Virus record (IMG/VR): IMGVR_UViG_3300046376_000041
Coordinates: 1-41,469 of that record
Length of the DNA: 41,469 nucleotides
Reading direction: 5' to 3' (one strand)
From: a virus
In this document: positions 7,788-15,635 of the stretch, piece by piece
Position numbering within the stretch: the first letter of the stretch is position 1
How the letters are laid out: every line of letters starts with the position of its first letter
Program-made: the position numbers and the translations under genes
The notes under the pieces: model-generated
The model's database searches: none
What the model was told of the DNA's origin: nothing
The model's input: the letters and a program-made list of their open reading frames with translations, nothing else

Positions 7788-8894
7788 GTGGCCGATATGA
7801 ATGTAACTCCCGCCAGACCAGGTTTAACGCCACTCATATGGGACTCTGATTACTTCCTCGAGTACGTTCGTAAGAATCAATTTGCAAGATATATGGGCAC
7901 CAGTATTGGAGCTATGATACAGGTTAGGGAAGACCTCACCCGTAAGACTGGTGACACCGTAGTATTCCCATCCGTCCGCAGGCTCGTGGGAGCCGGCGTT
8001 ACTGGGAATACCATCCTCGAGGGCAATGAGGAACTGCTCAACGCCCGCTCGCTGAACCTGCAGGTCGGTGTCATCCGGCATGCGGTGGCCGTCAGCGACT
8101 GGGACGAGCAGAAGTCGGTGATCGACCTGCGCAATGCCGCGCGCGATGCGCTGCAGCTCTGGTCGCTCGAGCGGATGAGGAACGACATCATCACCTCGTT
8201 CGACGCGATGACAGCCGACGGCAGCGTTCAGATACCGTATGCCACCGCCACCGCGCCGCAACGCGACTACTGGGTGGTGAACAACACCGACCGGGTGCTG
8301 TTTGGGCACCAGCGCGCCAACAACACCGGTGTGATGGCGTCCTCGCTGCTGACGCTGGCGGTCGCCACCGATGCCATGTCGGCCTCGATCGTCAGCACCG
8401 CACGGCGTATGGCGCGGCTGGCCAGCCCACGGATACGGCCGACCTCGGTGAATGATGACGAGGAGTGGTTCGTCATGTTCATGCCCTCGTTCGTGTTCCG
8501 CGACTTCCGCAAGGACCCGACGGTTATCAGCAGCACGCAGTATGCCTGGACCCGCGGGCCGGATAACCCGCTGTTCACCTCGGGCGACATGATCTGGGAC
8601 GGCGTGATCATCCGCGAGGTGCCGGAAATGCCGGTCATTCCCGGCGCCGGTGCCGGCGGCATCAACGTCGCGGCCTCCGTGCTGTGCGGCGCGCAGGCAC
8701 TCGGCGTTGCCTGGGCACAGCGGACACGGTCAACGACCAACACTCGTGACTACAACTTCATGCACGGCGTTGGCATTCAGGAAATCCGCAGCATCGGCAA
8801 GCTGCGCTTCGGCGTCGATCCGACAACGGATACCACCAAGCCGGTCGATGCAGGAATTGTGACCGTGTTCACCCCTGCCGTTGCAGACGCATAA
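7788..8894 (+). CDS. Major capsid protein (N4-gp56 type)
   Basis: Builds the icosahedral shell. The 368-residue product has the signature of the N4-gp56 capsid family: WDSDYFLEYVRKNQFARYMG near the N terminus, ILEGNEELLN, then HAVAVSDWDEQKSVIDLRNAAR and a C-terminal region ending with VTVFTPAVADA. I chose GTG 7788 because AGGAGG lies seven bases upstream and upstream codons look non-coding, although the frame is open from 7608; ATG 7797 is the alternative. Synteny (portal, scaffold, capsid) supports the call. Confidence 0.93.
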   Translation: MADMNVTPARPGLTPLIWDSDYFLEYVRKNQFARYMGTSIGAMIQVREDLTRKTGDTVVFPSVRRLVGAGVTGNTILEGNEELLNARSLNLQVGVIRHAVAVSDWDEQKSVIDLRNAARDALQLWSLERMRNDIITSFDAMTADGSVQIPYATATAPQRDYWVVNNTDRVLFGHQRANNTGVMASSLLTLAVATDAMSASIVSTARRMARLASPRIRPTSVNDDEEWFVMFMPSFVFRDFRKDPTVISSTQYAWTRGPDNPLFTSGDMIWDGVIIREVPEMPVIPGAGAGGINVAASVLCGAQALGVAWAQRTRSTTNTRDYNFMHGVGIQEIRSIGKLRFGVDPTTDTTKPVDAGIVTVFTPAVADA

Positions 8895-8906
8895 GGAGGA
8901 CGCACT

Positions 8907-9311
8907 ATGTCTGGAACACAACCAACGCCGCCACCAGCGGCACCGCCTCCCGCACCGCCAGCCAGGGACGCCGCAGCAGGCCCACTGCCCCCGATAGGGC
9001 CGGAGTTGTTGGCAGCCGGCGATCTGCCGGTGCCAACCCCAGAGGACATCGCCGCACTGCAGGGCGCGCAGGTGGTGCTCGATCCTGCCGGCAAGGCGGC
9101 GCAGGGGGCGAAGGGTATCCACGACTACCTCGCCTACAACATCGCCCACCGCGACGAGGGCTACGTGGAACTGGGACTGGACCCGCACGATCCGAACGGC
9201 GACGTGCTGGACCCGGAGCCTCCACCGCCCGTGGAGCCGCCGCCAGGGACCAGAAGCAGTGCAGCACGGACTGCGGCTCCGCCTGCGCCCAAGCCGGCGA
9301 CTAAAGCCTGA
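8907..9311 (+). CDS. Head accessory protein sharing a module with the 556 gene, 134 aa
   Basis: The N-terminal 50 residues are Pro/Ala-rich. Residues 53-92 (VVLDPAGKAAQGAKG...GYVELGLDPHDPNG) match a module in the Ig-domain gene at 556 almost residue for residue. The C terminus is again Pro/Ala-rich. A start with AAGGAGGA just upstream follows the capsid gene. A shared module in two genes, one next to the major capsid gene, suggests a head-binding anchor for decoration proteins. The stop overlaps the next ATG. No named family is recognised. Confidence 0.6.
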   Translation: MSGTQPTPPPAAPPPAPPARDAAAGPLPPIGPELLAAGDLPVPTPEDIAALQGAQVVLDPAGKAAQGAKGIHDYLAYNIAHRDEGYVELGLDPHDPNGDVLDPEPPPPVEPPPGTRSSAARTAAPPAPKPATKA

Positions 9312-10258
9312 TGACCACCTCGGTCGGCACCATTGCGCAGCAGGCGTTGCGTCGTCTCGGCGTGCGCGTGGTGCCGCTCGATGACAGCCCGACGCTGACG
9401 GAAATGGTGCCGGTGGCAGACATCGCCACGCAGGCATTGGTCGAACTCGGCGTGTTGAACTCCAGCGAGGCGCCAGCGACCGAGACGGTGCCGCAGGCCA
9501 CGATTGCCACGGCGGCGCTGGCGGAGCTGGGCGTGATCGCCTCGGACGAGACGCCAGCGGCATCGGATCAGGCGTTGGCGCTCGATAAGGTCGCATCGGT
9601 GCATGGCTCGTTGTTCGCCCAGGGCATCGCGTCGTGGACGGTCAATACCATCCCGCGGGCGTTCACCGAGGAATACATCAAGCTCACCGCGTCAGATGCT
9701 GCATCGAGCTTCGGCAAGCAGGCTGATCCGGCGATTGTGCAGATGCTCGAGGGTCGGGTTCGTGTCGGCGCCGCGGTGATGAATGCCGACATGCCGTTCA
9801 TGCTCGGCAAGGTAGCCAGCGTGCATGCGGCGTTGGATGCCCAAGGGCTGGTGTGGTGGGACGGCACCGCCGTGCCGCGTGCGTTCGCCACGGAATATAC
9901 CAAGCTGACGGTGGCGATGGCCGCGGCGAGCCTCGGCAAGCCGGTGGACCCGTCGATCATCCCGGCGCTGGAGGCGCGGGTGCGCAAGGGCGCCATGGTG
10001 CTGTCGAGCGATGCCAAGGCGCAGGAGGCGGTGCAGGCGATCCACGATGACCTGGTGATGCGTGGCATCGCGGGCTGGACCAGCTTCGACATCCCGGAGC
10101 CGGTCGGCAACCAGTACGAGATCCTCGCCGCGGATCGCCTGGCGCCGCTGTTCGAGATGCGGACGGACCCGCGGGATGCCGCCGCCGCCATGGTGGCGAT
10201 CTACCGGTTCGTCTCGCTGCCATCGAGCGGCATTCCCGTGCAGGCCGTGTATTTCTAG
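9311..10258 (+). CDS. Head-tail adaptor, gp4-like, built of triplicated modules
   Basis: A 315-residue protein in the place of the P22 gp4 tail accessory factor, which seals the portal. It is internally repetitive. Three short helical repeats fill residues 5-80 (VGTIAQQALRRLGV, VADIATQALVELGV, QATIATAALAELGV). Three longer repeats of about 70 residues follow; the first two read KVASVHGSLFAQGIASW...IPRAFTEEYIKLT and KVASVHAALDAQGLVWW...VPRAFATEYTKLT, and the third, diverged, AVQAIHDDLVMRGIAGW. The third resembles single-copy adaptors ending near VSLPSSGIPVQAVYF. The function is inferred from position and size. Confidence 0.65.
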   Translation: MTTSVGTIAQQALRRLGVRVVPLDDSPTLTEMVPVADIATQALVELGVLNSSEAPATETVPQATIATAALAELGVIASDETPAASDQALALDKVASVHGSLFAQGIASWTVNTIPRAFTEEYIKLTASDAASSFGKQADPAIVQMLEGRVRVGAAVMNADMPFMLGKVASVHAALDAQGLVWWDGTAVPRAFATEYTKLTVAMAAASLGKPVDPSIIPALEARVRKGAMVLSSDAKAQEAVQAIHDDLVMRGIAGWTSFDIPEPVGNQYEILAADRLAPLFEMRTDPRDAAAAMVAIYRFVSLPSSGIPVQAVYF

Positions 10259-10267
10259 GGGCGCGTG

Positions 10268-11749
10268 ATGGCATATCGGCTGCAGTACAGTGATTACCCC
10301 GGCGCGGCCGAGGGGCCGCCTGATCCGGCGCGCTGGGTCGGGCCGCCAGGGCCACCTGGACCAGTGGGGCCGCAGGGACCCCAAGGACAACCGCAGACCG
10401 GCGGCCCGTTCCTGCCGATTGCGGGCGGCACGGTGGGACCGCTGACGGTCCAGCCGCCTAATATGGCCGGCACGACCCCCAACGCAGCGCAGTATATCAA
10501 CTCGACGGCAGTTGGATCAGGTACGAACGGCCCGGCAACTGCCCAACTCGGGCTCAGCATCAACCACCAAAAGCAGAACTATCTGACGACGACACAGGTC
10601 GGTGAGATCGACGGGCTGTATTCCTACGTGAGACAGGGCGGTCCCAACTCGGATGCCGGCGGCATGCTGATTGATGTGGCGAGCGCGGGTAATGGGTTCA
10701 CTGCGATCCTTGAGGGTGTCTCAACGCTGCTCAACTCATCGGGGGTGACGCAACGCGCCATCCGAACACAGATCGGTGCCCACAACCCGCAATCATCAGA
10801 TTATTTCGGCCTGCTGCTACAAGCGGACAATGGCACCTCAAAAACCGGATTGCGTATCGCTGACACGCCGGGGCAAGGTCAGTGGACCAACTTCATCGAG
10901 GGATTTCTAAGTGGGAGTGCGAACTTTATTGTAACCAACGCCGGCAATGTTTTTGCTGCCGCTGGTATGGTCACCGGTCCTGGCGGCGTCATCAACGTGC
11001 AGGGGTATACCACAGCAACGAGTGCCGGTGGCGCTTGGTTGATGTGGAACAAAAATAGCGGCGACGGCGCCACATGGCTGCTCAATCAGAAAGGCGGTGG
11101 ATCTGGCGGCTTCCATGTCGGACAGCTCGATACCGCCGGTAACGTCACTGATCAATTGGTGGTGGATAGTAATGGATTGACCACGTTTTCCAACGGTCTC
11201 ACGTTCGCAACGTCGCCAGCGCCGTCCAGCAACACTGATCTCTCGCGCCACATTGCGCTGTATCCGGGACTTGTCGGGTTCAGTGTTACCAGCGGCAGGC
11301 TGAACTATGTTCTGCCGACCGGCAACGCGCACACGATGATGATCGGCACGACAGATATCGCGTCGTTCGCCGGGGCTGCAATTGCGCTGAACGCTCCTAC
11401 GACACTCCCCAGCGCAACCATAAGCTCTGCTCTTAAACTGAGCGGTGCGCTTTCCGGTATTGCCCCTGCCGTCGTGGGAGGCACGGCCTATACGGTATCA
11501 GCGACAGATTACGTCCTGCTGCTCGCTGGGTCGGGAACTCTGACGCTGACGCTACCGGCTGCGGCCAGCAACGCAGGGCGCATCTTGATACTCAAAAACG
11601 CTGTTGCGTTCGCGGTCAATTCGGCCAGCGCCAATGTGTTCCCGTTCGCCGGAGGCGCCGCCGGCACTGCCATTATGCCGGTCGGTCCTTCCAAGTTTTG
11701 CTGGCTTCAGTGCGACGGGTCTAGTTGGCAAACGATGATGGCGAATTAG
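10268..11749 (+). CDS. Tail fibre-like protein with collagen-like segment
   Basis: A 493-residue protein. Residues 25-45 form a Gly-Pro-Pro collagen-like stretch (GPPGPPGPVGPQGPQGQ), common in phage fibre shafts as a trimeric spacer. The rest is rich in Thr/Ser/Gly/Asn and looks beta-structured, with a C-terminal domain of the kind seen on fibre tips (YVLLLAGSGTLTLTLPAAA and FCWLQCDGSSWQTM). The start is ATG 10268 (GTG 10265 possible). It opens a run of host-contact genes before the gp10-like gene. Receptor specificity cannot be told. Confidence 0.7.
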   Translation: MAYRLQYSDYPGAAEGPPDPARWVGPPGPPGPVGPQGPQGQPQTGGPFLPIAGGTVGPLTVQPPNMAGTTPNAAQYINSTAVGSGTNGPATAQLGLSINHQKQNYLTTTQVGEIDGLYSYVRQGGPNSDAGGMLIDVASAGNGFTAILEGVSTLLNSSGVTQRAIRTQIGAHNPQSSDYFGLLLQADNGTSKTGLRIADTPGQGQWTNFIEGFLSGSANFIVTNAGNVFAAAGMVTGPGGVINVQGYTTATSAGGAWLMWNKNSGDGATWLLNQKGGGSGGFHVGQLDTAGNVTDQLVVDSNGLTTFSNGLTFATSPAPSSNTDLSRHIALYPGLVGFSVTSGRLNYVLPTGNAHTMMIGTTDIASFAGAAIALNAPTTLPSATISSALKLSGALSGIAPAVVGGTAYTVSATDYVLLLAGSGTLTLTLPAAASNAGRILILKNAVAFAVNSASANVFPFAGGAAGTAIMPVGPSKFCWLQCDGSSWQTMMAN

Positions 11750-11750
11750 C

Positions 11751-11993
11751 ATGAGCGCAACCGACAGCGGCATCACCATGCCGGGACAACGTGTCATGGC
11801 CCCGCAGCAGCCTCTTTCCGTCACGCTTGAGGCGCAGCAATGGAACGCCGTCATGGCATTGCTGGCCGAGGGGCCGTATCGCGTCAGTGCACCGCTCATT
11901 GCCGAGATCCAGCGGCAGTGCCTGGCCGCCGATGCTGACACGCGGCCTTCTCCGCTGCGCCAGGTTCCGGCATCACCTGAGGCCGCCGAATGA
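11751..11993 (+). CDS. Hypothetical protein, 80 aa
   Basis: A small protein directly downstream of the fibre gene (one base after its stop) and overlapping the next gene by four bases. The middle (QQWNAVMALLAEGPYRVSAPLIAEIQRQCL) looks like two helices. Small proteins of this size beside fibre genes may be assembly chaperones or fibre-attached parts, but there is no diagnostic motif. Confidence 0.6.
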   Translation: MSATDSGITMPGQRVMAPQQPLSVTLEAQQWNAVMALLAEGPYRVSAPLIAEIQRQCLAADADTRPSPLRQVPASPEAAE

Positions 11994-13108
11994 CCGTGAA
12001 CCGCCGTGATCTTCTGGCGTTTACGTCCGCCGCCGCGCTGATCGGTTCTGGCGCGCGAGCGCAGCCGATGCCGGTTGTCAGTAGCACGGTGCCGCAGGGA
12101 ATGGGCGCGGGTCCGCTGCCGGTGGGGACGCCGTGGGGGGCATCGCTCGACCTGTCGTTCATGACGCCGAGCACGCTCGATCCGCGGATTGCCTTCACCC
12201 GCGCCAGCATAGCCACGTATTTCGATGCCACCGGCACGCTGCAGACGGCCCCGGCGAATGCGCCGCGCTGGGACTACGATCCGGTGTCGCATGCGCTGCG
12301 CGGCATGCTGATCGAGGAGGCGCGCACCAATGTGCTGCTGAATAGCGCGACGCTCGTCACGCAGTCGGTCACGGTGACCGCGCAGGCATACACGCTGTCG
12401 TTCTATGGCACCGGCACGGTGACGCTGTCTGGGGCGTCTACAGGGTCACTGGTTGGCACAGGCGCATTCCCGCAGCGCGTGGCGCGGACGTTCACGCCGA
12501 CTGCCGGAACGCTCACATGCACGGTCACCGGCACTGTGCAAAACGCACAGCTTGAGGCGGGTTCCTTCGTCACATCGTATGTTCCAGTGACAGCCGCAGC
12601 GGTCACGCGCAATGCCGATGTGGCGATAATACCAACGCCGCCCTGGCTCAACGCCGCAACTGGTTCCATGCGTGTCAATTGCATCCAAGAGGCGTGGATC
12701 GGCGGTTCAAACGCCAACAATGGCCTGTTTGCGCTGGATGATGGCACAGGAAATGGCGCAAACGTCATTGACCTTTATTTGTATGCCAACGCAGCCACGT
12801 ACGTGCTGCCATCCTTTAACTTCTCTGCGGCGGGGTCTGCGACCGGCACCCTTAACGGCGCGAATGTCAACATAGGCGCCCCAGGCAACGTAAAGATAGC
12901 GTGTGCATGGACCGGCACAACGATGGCGCTGTCATTGAACGGCGCAGCGACACAAACGGCGGCAGCGACCGGAATACCGACGACGCTCAGCCGGCTGATT
13001 ATCGGCTACGGATTTTCCGGTGTCTCATTGCTGAATGGTCACATGCAGCGGCTTACATACTGGCCGCGTGTGCTGTCCAACGCCGAAATGCAGTCGGTGA
13101 CCACATAA
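11990..13108 (+). CDS. Tailspike/fibre-like protein with Tat-type N terminus
   Basis: The first 24 residues, MTVNRRDLLAFTSAAALIGSG and ARA-Q, are a textbook twin-arginine signal peptide: an RRDLLAF motif, hydrophobic core and ARA cleavage site. The rest (about 345 residues) contains FTRASIATYFDATGTLQTAPAN, RGMLIEEARTNVLLNS and a C-terminal lectin-like beta domain ending RLTYWPRVLSNAEMQ, a combination common in phage spike or carbohydrate-binding proteins (LamG/concanavalin A-like). A folded-protein export signal on a virion protein is unusual. It may be a fusion, or the protein may act in the host periplasm. Confidence 0.7.
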   Translation: MTVNRRDLLAFTSAAALIGSGARAQPMPVVSSTVPQGMGAGPLPVGTPWGASLDLSFMTPSTLDPRIAFTRASIATYFDATGTLQTAPANAPRWDYDPVSHALRGMLIEEARTNVLLNSATLVTQSVTVTAQAYTLSFYGTGTVTLSGASTGSLVGTGAFPQRVARTFTPTAGTLTCTVTGTVQNAQLEAGSFVTSYVPVTAAAVTRNADVAIIPTPPWLNAATGSMRVNCIQEAWIGGSNANNGLFALDDGTGNGANVIDLYLYANAATYVLPSFNFSAAGSATGTLNGANVNIGAPGNVKIACAWTGTTMALSLNGAATQTAAATGIPTTLSRLIIGYGFSGVSLLNGHMQRLTYWPRVLSNAEMQSVTT

Positions 13109-13125
13109 GAGCAGGAATGGCAGTG

Positions 13126-13491
13126 ATGAACAAATGGCTGATAGCAGCACTGGCGAGCCTCGCACTGTGCGCCACCGCGCAGGCACAGACCGGCGGGATA
13201 ACCGTCCTGCTGCCGCTCGACATCGCCACCGTGACGACCGGCGGGACTGCGGTGGTGGCGATTGCGGCTGGCCATCGCGTCAAAGGCGGCTGGCTGCAGA
13301 ACCCGAATGCCGCCACGGTCAATCTCTGCGTCAACGAGCTTGGCACGGCATCCGGCACTACCTCGTCCGGCAGCACGACCTGCATCGTGCCAGGGCAGAC
13401 TTATCTGCTCGCGCCGTCCGGCAATGCGGTGTCTGTCGTGTCGTCCGACAGCGCGCATCCGTTCAGCGGCTACGGCTGGATGCCACCGTAA
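13126..13491 (+). CDS. Secreted small protein with Sec signal peptide, 121 aa
   Basis: MNKWLIAALASLALCATAQAQ is a clear Sec signal peptide (positive start, hydrophobic core, AQA-Q cleavage). The mature part, about 100 residues, is a beta-rich domain with two cysteines (LCVNELGT and TCIVPGQ) that could form a disulfide in the periplasm. ATG 13126 is preferred because AGCAGGA is spaced well before it; ATG 13117 would blunt the signal. It is the second consecutive exported product in this virion region. Function unknown. Confidence 0.7.
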   Translation: MNKWLIAALASLALCATAQAQTGGITVLLPLDIATVTTGGTAVVAIAAGHRVKGGWLQNPNAATVNLCVNELGTASGTTSSGSTTCIVPGQTYLLAPSGNAVSVVSSDSAHPFSGYGWMPP

Positions 13492-13507
13492 CCGGAGGAC
13501 CAGCCGC

Positions 13508-14113
13508 ATGAGCTACCAGACGTTCGTAGTGCCCTATATGCGCACCTCGCCCATCCGCATCCCGCGCCGCGACATGACGCTCGGCCTGGTCGATAGCCTG
13601 GCGCTCACCGTGCAGGTGGTGGACCGCGACGCCCCGGACGCCGTGCCGATTGTGCTGACCGGTGGCATCGGCGGCCCGGTATTGCAGATGATCGTGTGGG
13701 CGGACAGCTGGCGCCGCACAACGTGGGATTACGGCAATGGCTACGGTTACGGCTACGGCAATGGCTGGGGCTATGGCGGCGCGCTGCCGCCGATGCAAAG
13801 CCCCTGGACTGTCCTGTGGGTTGGCACCGCCGTGATCTCCGACGCGGCGACCGGCACATTCCTGATTTCGTTCCCCACCGGCACCATGGGCGGCCTCGCA
13901 CCGCCGCCGCCGCAAACCACGTGGACCTGGCCGCCCCGCTGCAGCTACGCCCTGCAGCTCGACTGGAACGGCGGTGGCGAGACGACACTGCTCGCCGAGG
14001 GCAAGCTGCATTTGTCGCGCTCGATGGCGCGCTCCGCGCCACCCGTCGTCATGCTGACCGATCCGACGCCGCCTGTGCTCACCGACGCTATTATTCTCGA
14101 CGGGGCATCCTAA
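13508..14113 (+). CDS. Hypothetical virion protein with Gly-Tyr repeat, 201 aa
   Basis: A 201-residue protein with a central Gly/Tyr/Asn-rich loop (YGNGYGYGYGNGWGYGG, near residues 75-92) flanked by beta-strand-like segments (LALTVQVVDRD, WTVLWVGTAVIS, YALQLDWNGGGETTLLAEGKL). This order resembles small baseplate or fibre-adaptor proteins with a low-complexity loop. ATG 13508 follows GGAGGACCAGCCGC. Its stop TAA overlaps the next ATG (TAATG). No family is recognised. Confidence 0.65.
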   Translation: MSYQTFVVPYMRTSPIRIPRRDMTLGLVDSLALTVQVVDRDAPDAVPIVLTGGIGGPVLQMIVWADSWRRTTWDYGNGYGYGYGNGWGYGGALPPMQSPWTVLWVGTAVISDAATGTFLISFPTGTMGGLAPPPPQTTWTWPPRCSYALQLDWNGGGETTLLAEGKLHLSRSMARSAPPVVMLTDPTPPVLTDAIILDGAS

Positions 14114-15633
14114 TGACCACCACCATAACAACGACGACAGGGGCCGCGGTAGAAGGCGTCCGCATTGCCGACATGCCCGATCTCGGCGCCTTCACCAGCG
14201 ACAGCTCGATTGTCGGCGAGCATGCTGGTTCGGGGCGCTTTAGCGCTATTTCTCTCAGTGGTTATTTCCTGCCGCTGAGCGGCGGCAATGTCACCGGCCA
14301 GACCACGATCACACTGAATACCAGCGGTGCGCCACCCGCCGCGAATGCGCTCACCGTGACACAGAATGCCAGCGGCGTGGCGCAGACCAGCCAATACTCA
14401 GCCCTCACTGCCGTGGCCAATCGTACGAATGCCACCGTGGCAACCACGCCGGCCAATCGGCATAATTGCCCGGTTCTCGCGAACCTTGCCGCAGCGATCA
14501 AGTATATCCCACCAGGCGGTCTCGCTGCCGGCTATCAGTTGCCGGAGCAGTGGGCCTACATATCGCAGAACTACGACTGCTCGAACCAGCCGAGTTCAAT
14601 CGGTGGCGCGACCATCAACGAATACGACACGGCGGCGAACGGCGCCGACGACGTCGGGCCGCGCGCTGGCGCGGTCTACGTCTTCAGCAAGATCTGGCCG
14701 ATCGGCGGCCCTCCCGGGCCAATCAACCCGGCATACGGTCCTCCGCCATCAGTCGGTGGCTTGCCGGCCGAATTTGGTGCGGCGATTGCTTTAACGACCG
14801 ACACAGATGTCGTCATCAAGCGCGGTATCGTCACGGCAATCGCCTATAGTTCGGCGGCTGTTGATACCCGTCTGGCGAAAACGCTGGTGGGCACGATCCA
14901 GACCACGGTCGCGGCCGGCGGCACCTCGCTGCACGTCAACAACGTGGTGGCTTACCTGAGTTGGGGGCCAAACGGCTCGCCGGTTTCGTCGGGCAATCCC
15001 ATGCCCGTCGCGATTGGCGCCAACACGTACTCGGTGATCGGCGCCGCGTTCGACGCGCCGACAGGCGGCACCACCACGACGAATATGGGCGTCCTCACCC
15101 TGTCATCCGGCATCGTGGGGACTGACGGGACGGCCGGCAACAGCGTGGTGTCCTCCGCACGCACCGTATGGCTGGCCGATGGCCAACAGGTGGCATTGTC
15201 GTCATCGGGCGCTGTCTATATGAGCGGTGCAGGAGGTGGCTCGGGAGGCCAGCTCACGATCCATGCGCCCGATTATGTCGAAATCAAAGGCGGCTCGTTT
15301 CTCGTGGATGGCTCAATCAATGCGGGAAACACTATATCGGCTGCCGGCTCCGTTGTTCTCGGCAGCCCTAACTTTGCAACGAGCGCCGTCGCTTACTTTC
15401 ACCCAAGCGGAAACACCGGAGCCGATGCCACTATCCAAGCCTTCGCCGGAACCGGCGCAAACGACGGCAGCTTGTCGGTTACCGCCGGGTCGATCGTTTT
15501 GAATGTCCAGGGCAAGATCACATTCGGCACGCTGCCGCCGAATGCCCCCGACGACGCCTCTGCCGCCTCTGCCGGCGTGCCGCCCAAGGGCGTTTATCGC
15601 AACGGCAGTGTTCTCATGGTGCGGGTCGCGTAG
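14113..15633 (+). CDS. Tail fibre/spike-like protein, 506 aa
   Basis: Begins with a Thr-rich stretch and a short head-like segment (VRIADMPDLGAFTSDSSIVGEHAGSGRFSAISL) typical of phage fibre N termini, then LSGGNVTGQTTITLN, a pattern often seen in fibre shafts. The middle (residues 110-230) includes NYDCSNQPSS and GPRAGAVYVFSKIWPIGGPPGPINPAYGPPP. The C-terminal 250 residues are Gly/Ser/Thr-rich and beta-structured. It is probably a receptor-binding or spike component. The gene precedes the gp10-like gene. Confidence 0.65.
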   Translation: MTTTITTTTGAAVEGVRIADMPDLGAFTSDSSIVGEHAGSGRFSAISLSGYFLPLSGGNVTGQTTITLNTSGAPPAANALTVTQNASGVAQTSQYSALTAVANRTNATVATTPANRHNCPVLANLAAAIKYIPPGGLAAGYQLPEQWAYISQNYDCSNQPSSIGGATINEYDTAANGADDVGPRAGAVYVFSKIWPIGGPPGPINPAYGPPPSVGGLPAEFGAAIALTTDTDVVIKRGIVTAIAYSSAAVDTRLAKTLVGTIQTTVAAGGTSLHVNNVVAYLSWGPNGSPVSSGNPMPVAIGANTYSVIGAAFDAPTGGTTTTNMGVLTLSSGIVGTDGTAGNSVVSSARTVWLADGQQVALSSSGAVYMSGAGGGSGGQLTIHAPDYVEIKGGSFLVDGSINAGNTISAAGSVVLGSPNFATSAVAYFHPSGNTGADATIQAFAGTGANDGSLSVTAGSIVLNVQGKITFGTLPPNAPDDASAASAGVPPKGVYRNGSVLMVRVA

Positions 15634-15635
15634 CC

